Part shown: piece after piece, positions 15,770 to 20,491 of the stretch
How positions within the stretch are numbered: position 1 is the stretch's first letter
Layout: every line of letters begins with the position of its first letter
Source: Akkermansiaceae bacterium
GTDB lineage: Bacteria; Verrucomicrobiota; Verrucomicrobiia; Verrucomicrobiales; Akkermansiaceae
Reading direction: 5' to 3'
NCBI GenBank assembly: GCA_023301645.1
Contig: JALZUH010000023.1
Location: 1 to 20,491, forward strand
DNA: 20,491 nucleotides
Position numbers and translations under genes: made by a program
Notes under the pieces: generated by a model
Databases searched by the model: none
What the model was told of the DNA's origin: nothing
What the model saw: only the letters and a program-made list of their open reading frames with translations

Positions 15770-16915
15770 GTGAGCTTCGTAGACACATTTAACGCAGGTG
15801 AGAAATCACCACTGCTTCAGAAATTCGAGCAACTCATCGCGCCCAAATCTCGCGATGAACTCGAAGCTATCGCCGCACAAAGTCGCGCCATCACGCAGCG
15901 CCACTTTGGCAAGACCATGCGGCTTTTTGCCCCACTCTATGTCTCCAATGAATGCGTCAATAACTGCACCTACTGCGGCTTCTCACGAGATAATGCCATC
16001 CTGCGCACCACACTCACCATCGAGCAAGTAGTCACCGAGGCGAAGCACTTACACGGGCTCGGCTTTAGAAACATCCTACTCGTCGCAGGCGAGCACCCCA
16101 AATTTGTCTCCGAAGGCTACCTGCAAGACTGCATCGACGCCATCAAGCACTTCATCCCCACCATCGCCATCGAAGTCGGCCCGATGGAAGATCACCAATA
16201 CGGAGAACTCGTCAATCATGGCGCTGAAGGACTCATCGTCTACCAAGAAACCTACCATCGTGAGACCTACTCCACGCTTCACACCGCAGGCCCTAAGAAA
16301 AACTTCGACTGGCGCCTAGAATGCCCCGAGCGCGCCTACGCAGGCGGATTCAGACGTATCGGCATCGGCGCCCTCTTCGGTCTAGCTGACTGGAAGACTG
16401 AAGCCATGGCACTAGCCGCACATTTGGAATACCTCTACAAGCACTGCTGGAAAGCCTCCTACACCGTCGCATTCCCACGCATGCGTCCCTATGCTGGAAA
16501 CTACCAGTATCAGCCTAATCCTGAATTCTTTCTCAATGACCGCCAATTCGTTCAGCTCACCTGCGCCTTCCGCATTTGCTTCCCGCAAGTCGGTATTGTA
16601 GGCAGCACCCGTGAGCCGGCCGCTCTACGTGACGCCATCGTGCCACTAGGGGTCACCCACATGTCGGCAGGCTCACAGACAGACCCAGGCGGCTACACTG
16701 GAGCAGGAAGAGATGACCTGCACCGCACCATCAAAGGTCGCAGAATCGAAATCGAAGCTTCTGAAAAAGAAACTTCCTCATGCAGTCGAGCCACTGAGCA
16801 GTTCACCATCGATGACAAGCGCTCACCAGCAGCTATTGCAAACATGCTGAAGACCAAAGGCTACGAATCTGTGTGGAAGGACTGGGACCTCGAAATACTC
16901 AATTCCACACCATGA
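15770..16915 (+). CDS. thiH: 2-iminoacetate synthase (tyrosine lyase) of thiamine thiazole synthesis
   Basis: This 381-residue radical-SAM enzyme cleaves tyrosine to dehydroglycine and p-cresol for the anaerobic-type thiazole pathway. The [4Fe-4S] motif is C62-x3-C66-x2-C69 in CVNNCTYC, followed by GFSRDN. LLVAGEHPKFVS, VYQETYHRETY and RRIGIGALFGL are typical ThiH segments, and MSAGSQTDPGGY is near the C-terminus. The start is GTG at 15770. Its TGA overlaps the ATG of thiS by 4 nt, tying the two together. thiG, thiF and thiC are not in the window. Confidence 0.96.
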   Translation: MSFVDTFNAGEKSPLLQKFEQLIAPKSRDELEAIAAQSRAITQRHFGKTMRLFAPLYVSNECVNNCTYCGFSRDNAILRTTLTIEQVVTEAKHLHGLGFRNILLVAGEHPKFVSEGYLQDCIDAIKHFIPTIAIEVGPMEDHQYGELVNHGAEGLIVYQETYHRETYSTLHTAGPKKNFDWRLECPERAYAGGFRRIGIGALFGLADWKTEAMALAAHLEYLYKHCWKASYTVAFPRMRPYAGNYQYQPNPEFFLNDRQFVQLTCAFRICFPQVGIVGSTREPAALRDAIVPLGVTHMSAGSQTDPGGYTGAGRDDLHRTIKGRRIEIEASEKETSSCSRATEQFTIDDKRSPAAIANMLKTKGYESVWKDWDLEILNSTP

Positions 16916-17112
16916 AGATCACCCTCAACGGCAAAGAGCACAGCCTCGATCAAACTATCACTATTACCGATCTGCTCGCATCTCTCGGGCTCGTCGATAA
17001 ACCAGCTGTCGTCGAGCTCAATAAGCAAGCACTCTTCCCTAGAGAATACTCAGAGGTAACTCTCTCAGAGAATGATTCCGTCGAAATTATTGCTATCTCA
17101 GCTGGAGGCTAG
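16912..17112 (+). CDS. thiS: Sulfur carrier protein ThiS
   Basis: This 66-residue ubiquitin-like protein starts MKITLNGKEH and ends in the essential Gly-Gly (AISAGG). The C-terminal glycine is adenylated and thiocarboxylated to donate sulfur to the thiazole. The start at 16912 overlaps the thiH stop (ATGA). An earlier in-frame start at 16873 lies within thiH and adds a non-homologous head, so it was rejected. The thiS stop overlaps, on the opposite strand, the end of a PEP-CTERM remnant. Confidence 0.95.
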   Translation: MKITLNGKEHSLDQTITITDLLASLGLVDKPAVVELNKQALFPREYSEVTLSENDSVEIIAISAGG

Positions 17113-17258
17113 TCAGAGCCCTTTCTTCTCGATACAAATACAGAGGAAAGCCTGATAAGAGCCAGAGAGGATGGCTCAGGCAAAGGAACCGCTACGAGCT
17201 CAAGATTATCAAGCGATACGCTAGAGAAAGGGAAAGCTGATCCAGTCGCCCCCACCAT
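17109..17258 (-). pseudogene. PEP-CTERM sorting-signal remnant
   Basis: On the - strand an open stretch of 49 codons reads ...SLDNLELVAVPLPEPSSLAL, followed by a short hydrophobic segment and SRRKGSD before TAG. This is the layout of a PEP-CTERM tail: a V-PEPSS motif, a hydrophobic helix, then an Arg/Lys cluster. The helix is degraded (it contains Arg and Ser where Gly/Leu is usual) and an extra Pro-Leu precedes PEPSS. There is no signal peptide and no room for a mature domain, because an in-frame stop lies at 17265-17267 and the NahK-like gene ends at 17270. I read it as the decayed end of a once-secreted protein. Its stop overlaps the thiS stop on the other strand. Confidence 0.6.
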
Positions 17259-17269
17259 AGCAGCCTAGA

Positions 17270-18358
17270 CTACTTCCACTGCCTCACATAAGCAGCCATC
17301 TCTTCCTCTGACGCCTCGAGCTGCCTCACCAGCTCCAGCTGGACTCGTGCACGGTGGAGATTCTGCCCTTCACGCTCTGTTTTGAAATAAAGATCCCCCT
17401 CTAGGTAATCGCTCAGAAAACGAATCGCTAACTCCAGAGTGATCACGTTTCCTGCGTAGGCAAGATTCTCAACCTCGGCCTCATGAAGACAGTCGCAAGC
17501 AGTGAGATACCCGTCGACTAGAGCCTTAAAGACAGGCATGCGAACGCTTACCCCCTCAATGTCCTCCTCCGAATATGGGCTCACCGAAGTGCGCACTAAG
17601 TCACCGAAGTCATAGAGAGAAAGCCCAGGCATGACCGTATCAAGATCGATCACACACACCGCCTCCCCTGACTGCTCATCGACCATGACATTATTGAACT
17701 TCGTATCATTATGGGTGATGCGGACAGGTAGTGCCCCAGTATCACGGAGATCGATAAGCCGACCGACCACTGACTCCCTGTCCTTGATAAAGGCCAGCTC
17801 AGCAGTGATCTCTGCCGCCCTGCCACAGGGGTCAGCAGCCACCAGCTCCATTAATCGAGCAAATCGCTTCCGCGTATGATGAAAGTCGACAATAGTCTCG
17901 GTAAGATCCTCAGCCGATAAATCAGCGAGCTTATTTTGAAATTCGCCGAAGGCGAAGGCTGCTTGGTATGCCTGCTCCGGTGACTCGACAGTATCGTAGG
18001 TGCAGCAGCCCTCGATGAAGTTATAACACCTCCAGACCGAGCCATCCTGCTCCTTAAAATACGGTAATCCCCCCGTAGTCGGGAAAAGTTCAAGTGAGCG
18101 CGATGAAGAGGAGCTCTTTGTGCTCGCCTTCAGGTGGCCGATGACCTTCGCCACATTCTCCATCACAGCGATCGGATCAGGAAAGACGTGGCTATTGATA
18201 CGCTGAAGAATATAACGCTTTTGCTCAGAACCCAGCTGGTAAGAGGCTATGTAAGTGCTGTTAATAAGCCCTGTATCAATGCCCTCAATACTTACGAGCT
18301 CACCCTGAATGCGAAACTCCTGAGCAATCGACTCTAAACTTATGCCCTTACCACTCAT
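17270..18358 (-). CDS. Phosphotransferase (APH fold), N-acetylhexosamine 1-kinase-like
   Basis: From ATG 18358 the protein has 362 residues and an aminoglycoside-phosphotransferase fold. The catalytic loop is THNDTKFNNVM (HND at about 216-218) and the metal-binding segment is VIDLDTVMPG (about 236-245), followed by YDFGDLVR. These segments closely resemble the NahK group, which phosphorylates GlcNAc/GalNAc at C1 for salvage of glycan sugars; the substrate is inferred. A GTG at 18367 would add three residues but overlaps the upstream stop, so the ATG is preferred. It leaves one nucleotide after the phosphatase stop, implying an operon. Residues about 82-89 form a serine-rich run. Confidence 0.78.
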   Translation of the reverse strand: MSGKGISLESIAQEFRIQGELVSIEGIDTGLINSTYIASYQLGSEQKRYILQRINSHVFPDPIAVMENVAKVIGHLKASTKSSSSSRSLELFPTTGGLPYFKEQDGSVWRCYNFIEGCCTYDTVESPEQAYQAAFAFGEFQNKLADLSAEDLTETIVDFHHTRKRFARLMELVAADPCGRAAEITAELAFIKDRESVVGRLIDLRDTGALPVRITHNDTKFNNVMVDEQSGEAVCVIDLDTVMPGLSLYDFGDLVRTSVSPYSEEDIEGVSVRMPVFKALVDGYLTACDCLHEAEVENLAYAGNVITLELAIRFLSDYLEGDLYFKTEREGQNLHRARVQLELVRQLEASEEEMAAYVRQWK

Positions 18359-18359
18359 A

Positions 18360-18860
18360 CTACGCACTCAGCTTAGAAAGAATCCCCGGTAATGCGAGGC
18401 CGATGACCTCAGCCACCTCCTGATACGCCTCGATATCCATCCCGTATGGGTCAGGCAGGTCAGCACCCGCCAAGCCCTCTTTAGGATCGATGAAGTCACA
18501 GATTAGGCTAACCTCAGCCTCAGGAAAGTAATGCTTCAGCACCGAAGCATGCGACTCAGTCATCGCAATGATCACACTAGATTGGCTGAGCAGCTCAGCA
18601 TTCACCTGCTGGCTCGCAAACCCCTCCACCGACGCACCTTCACGCCTAAGAATTGCACTCGTATTCTGACTCATCGCCTGCCCCGGAGAAGCTGACACAC
18701 CAGCAGAAGCGACCTGAACTCCACCATTACCCTCAGTAGAAGACTGCAGAGCTGATTTGAGTAACCCTTCTGCCATAGGGCTGCGGCAGGTATTTCCGGT
18801 GCATACAAAGAGCACGCTCGGAGAGGCTAAGTCACTTGGAGAAGAGAGTTGGGCAGACAT
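18360..18860 (-). CDS. Low-molecular-weight protein phosphatase, possible arginine phosphatase (YwlE-like)
   Basis: The protein has 166 residues. The phosphate loop is CTGNTCRS (C20-S27), with nucleophile C20 and R26, and the general acid aspartate is in DLPDPYG near the C-terminus. In this family Thr at the fifth loop position (T24 here) marks the YwlE arginine-phosphatase type, while Ile is usual in tyrosine phosphatases, so the substrate may be phospho-arginine. The cytoplasmic N-terminal extension (1-14) is Ser-rich and unremarkable. It is upstream of, and nearly contiguous with, the NahK-like kinase. The catalytic family is certain; the substrate is not. Confidence 0.87.
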   Translation of the reverse strand: MSAQLSSPSDLASPSVLFVCTGNTCRSPMAEGLLKSALQSSTEGNGGVQVASAGVSASPGQAMSQNTSAILRREGASVEGFASQQVNAELLSQSSVIIAMTESHASVLKHYFPEAEVSLICDFIDPKEGLAGADLPDPYGMDIEAYQEVAEVIGLALPGILSKLSA

Positions 18861-18880
18861 CGTATCGTGTATTAAGAATC

Positions 18881-18906
18881 AGCCTAGCAGAAGACCCTGC
18901 TAAGCT
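18881..18906. other. Stem-loop in the leader of the phosphatase gene
   Basis: AGC-C-TAGCAG pairs with CTGCTA-A-GCT (9 bp, one mismatch, 6-nt loop). It lies 21 nt before the phosphatase ATG on the - strand. There is no T-run, so a leader structure is more likely than a terminator. Confidence 0.3.
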
Positions 18907-18963
18907 GGCAGCACTATTCACTAATCAACAAATTTATAAAGCGATAAGTTATCTAGTAAGAAC

Positions 18964-18987
18964 CAGAACATCACGCAGAACATCACG
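18964..18987. repeat. Tandem duplication of a 12-bp unit
   Basis: CAGAACATCACG occurs twice in direct succession without mismatch, in the 162-bp gap between the FG-GAP gene and the phosphatase gene. The gap holds no convincing gene. Confidence 0.6.
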
Positions 18988-19022
18988 AATCGGCCGACTT
19001 CCCAGCGCAACTCCGAACAATG

Positions 19023-20228
19023 CTATTTTTGTAGATACACCCAGATGAAGCCCATTTTCTCAGACACCAATGTTGCCTTTGCTAAGTCAGCATCATACTC
19101 ACTCTTTGCCAATAATCCCCTATACTTAGTATACTGCGTATCGAATTCCTCAGCAGTAAGACCCTCTGCTGGCATGATCAGCTTGCTATAGTCACCGACG
19201 ATAAGGTCTAGCTTCCCATCGTTATTGTAATCAGCGACACACACCGTGGTATAGCACCATGGCTTCATCTCATCCCTACTATCCTGCATCGTGTATTGCC
19301 CGTAGTAAATAGAGCTCTCAGGAGTCCTTGGCTGCCACTCTACGAATGCCTTCCACGTCGGACGCTTAGCATCTCCCACGTTTTCAGAAAAATATACCCC
19401 TCCGAATTTGCAGCCAGACACGATATCCAAATCCCCGTCCTTATCCCAATCTACGAAGTAAGGACTACCATAAACCCCTGCCGTGAGGTTGCGCCCCTCT
19501 GTATCCTTGAGCATCTTAGCCTCATCGGAGAAATGCTTCCCCCCCTCAGTAGCAGAGCCCATATGGCTGATAATCATCCCAAGCTCCTCACCATAGACCA
19601 GATCAAGAAACCCATCACCATTGAGATCGACAAAGCTAGGCTTAGTAACCCCTGGCTCTGAAACTCGGTAAAGACGCCTCCTGCTCCCCTCGATTTTCTC
19701 ATCGAGTAAATTACTCAAACTAGGAGGTAATCCTGAAAGTGTGACCACAGGAACCGAATCATCGAAACTCAGCCCCCCTTCCTTCTTCCCTCGGAACCAA
19801 TGAACTGGAGTCCTTTTCTCGTCATATTTCTGACTCGTAGCATGTGCGCCACTCACCACGTCTAGCACACCATCACCGTCTAAATCCACAAACTGTGGAC
19901 ACGTTCCCGTGCATCAAGGCCCGACCCCCGGCACAACCAAAGGCTCACCATTGACCATCAGACTTCTAGCAGGAGCATAGCTAGGAGACTCTGAAGTCCC
20001 GATGTTTTTGTAAAAAAGCATACCAGCCCCCCGATAATACCCGACGACTAGATCCAATCGCTTATCACCATCGAGATCAACCATCGCAGGAAAGGTATAC
20101 CCCCCCGCTATAGCGATAGGCTCACCCTCCACCTCGATCCTCACAGGATCCTGAAATTGCGGCCCATCAGCCAGCAGAGCATGTGCGCCAGCCAGAAGTG
20201 CCGCTGCCCTGTAAAAGTAATTAATCAT
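19023..20228 (-). CDS. Secreted FG-GAP/VCBS repeat beta-propeller protein with one in-frame TGA
   Basis: Read through one TGA (19916-19914), this is a single 401-codon frame. The first 104 codons carry a signal peptide (YFYRAAALLAGAHALLADG) and one FG-GAP repeat (VDLDGDKRLDLVVGYY). Beyond the TGA, in the same frame, are CTGTCPQFVDLDGDG and four more DxDxDG-type calcium loops (VDLNGDG, VDWDKDG, ADYNNDG as examples), ending with GFIWVYLQK. Five repeats fit a secreted beta-propeller, probably for ligand binding; its partner is unknown. The TGA is followed by Cys-T-G-T-Cys and by a hairpin. It may be a selenocysteine codon, a recent nonsense mutation or a sequencing error. If it terminates, the remainder (19023-19889) would need a separate start at GTG 19889 and would lack a signal peptide. 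Confidence 0.75.
19885..19913 (-). promoter_or_regulatory. SECIS-like hairpin downstream of the in-frame TGA
   Basis: On the - strand TCCACA (19899-19894) pairs with TGTGGA (19890-19885), a perfect 6-bp stem with a 3-nt GTT loop. The loop begins 20 nt after the TGA. A smaller hairpin, CACG-GGAA-CGTG (19911-19900), lies between. Upper stem length, loop size, a G at the start of the loop and the 16-37 nt distance fit the published bacterial SECIS description. Such hairpins also occur by chance. Confidence 0.3.
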
Positions 20229-20335
20229 TTAGTAGAAGTAATCACCGAGAAAATACTGTCAATGGATTAAAGACGCCTAACAGATTCGCTATGCTGCACG
20301 GCCATCTGCAATGCCCCGACCACCTATTTGGCAAA

Positions 20336-20491
20336 CTACCTAGACCGCATATAGATGGCCACTCCCACAGCCACACAAATCACTATACCCACCGTGCAAG
20401 TCCATTCGGCCTTCAGCAATTTCCTACTCTTTGAGGCATCTATCCATAAGCCCCAGTCCACTTGATACCACTTTTTCTTACCCCCGCGCCT
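20336..20491 (-). CDS. Unknown membrane protein, C-terminal 51 residues (partial)
   Basis: A frame open from the window edge ends at TAG (20338-20336). It encodes a basic, Trp-rich stretch (RRGGKKKWYQVDWGLWID) and then one transmembrane helix (about 31-48 of the visible part, CTVGIVICVAVGVAIYM) closed by Arg-Ser-Arg. The family is not recognised. The 107 bp between it and the FG-GAP start hold no gene, and the same strand suggests possible cotranscription. The reading rests on the coherent membrane topology only. Confidence 0.5.
   Translation of the reverse strand, partial: RRGGKKKWYQVDWGLWIDASKSRKLLKAEWTCTVGIVICVAVGVAIYMRSR

Noticed and set aside
16873..16911. Earlier in-frame start for thiS
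   Set aside because: It lies inside thiH and adds 13 non-homologous residues. The ATGA overlap start at 16912 gives the standard ThiS N-terminus.
17113..17269. Open + strand frame continuing after the thiS stop
   Set aside because: ThiS must end in Gly-Gly to work, so an extension would inactivate it. The opposite strand explains the region better, as a PEP-CTERM remnant.
20300..20360. 8-bp inverted repeat GGCCATCT...AGATGGCC
   Set aside because: The arms are 45 nt apart and one lies inside the partial membrane-protein frame. An 8-bp match over this distance is likely to be chance.

Overview
The window looks like a chromosomal segment of a Verrucomicrobiota bacterium, probably a Verrucomicrobiales/Rubritalea-like or Akkermansia-like lineage. 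This is inferred from three things: membrane-anchored Ser/Thr kinases with C-type-lectin-like ectodomains, a PEP-CTERM sorting-signal remnant, and a secreted FG-GAP repeat protein of the kind common in the PVC group. Base composition is moderate, and almost no start codon has a recognisable Shine-Dalgarno sequence. No rRNA, tRNA, CRISPR array, insertion sequence or phage gene was seen.

Layout: (1) 1-4000, amino-acid metabolism: the last codons of ilvB and complete ilvN on +, then on - an RlmI/RlmK-like methyltransferase behind proA, and cysK behind its own promoter with a palindrome. The ilvB stop lies inside a 20-bp tandem repeat. (2) 4200-5650: rlmN (+) converging on a CGWS glutaredoxin (-). 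(3) 5830-12460, the accessory-looking part, all on +: an OmpA-type peptidoglycan-binding membrane protein, an M23 peptidase, and three paralogous Hanks-type kinases. The first kinase carries two C-type-lectin-like domains. The second has lost its HRD aspartate and glycine loop (a predicted pseudokinase). The third is catalytically intact and overlaps the second by 1 nt. (4) 12590-17112 (+): priA, an orphan Opp-type ABC ATPase, and thiH-thiS with a 4-nt overlap. (5) 17109-20491 (-): a PEP-CTERM tail remnant, a NahK-like sugar kinase behind a low-molecular-weight phosphatase with a YwlE-like Thr, a secreted FG-GAP protein interrupted by one in-frame TGA, and the C-terminus of an unknown membrane protein.

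How it fits together: most genes are housekeeping. The region most likely to hold an undescribed system is 5833-12460, read here as a cell-envelope sensing module with an outward-facing lectin kinase, a pseudokinase/kinase pair and wall-directed proteins. The most unusual single signal is the in-frame TGA at 19914-19916. The downstream frame stays fully open, and a hairpin meeting the usual geometric rules for a bacterial SECIS follows it, so it is either a selenocysteine codon or a fresh nonsense mutation. The sequence alone cannot decide which.
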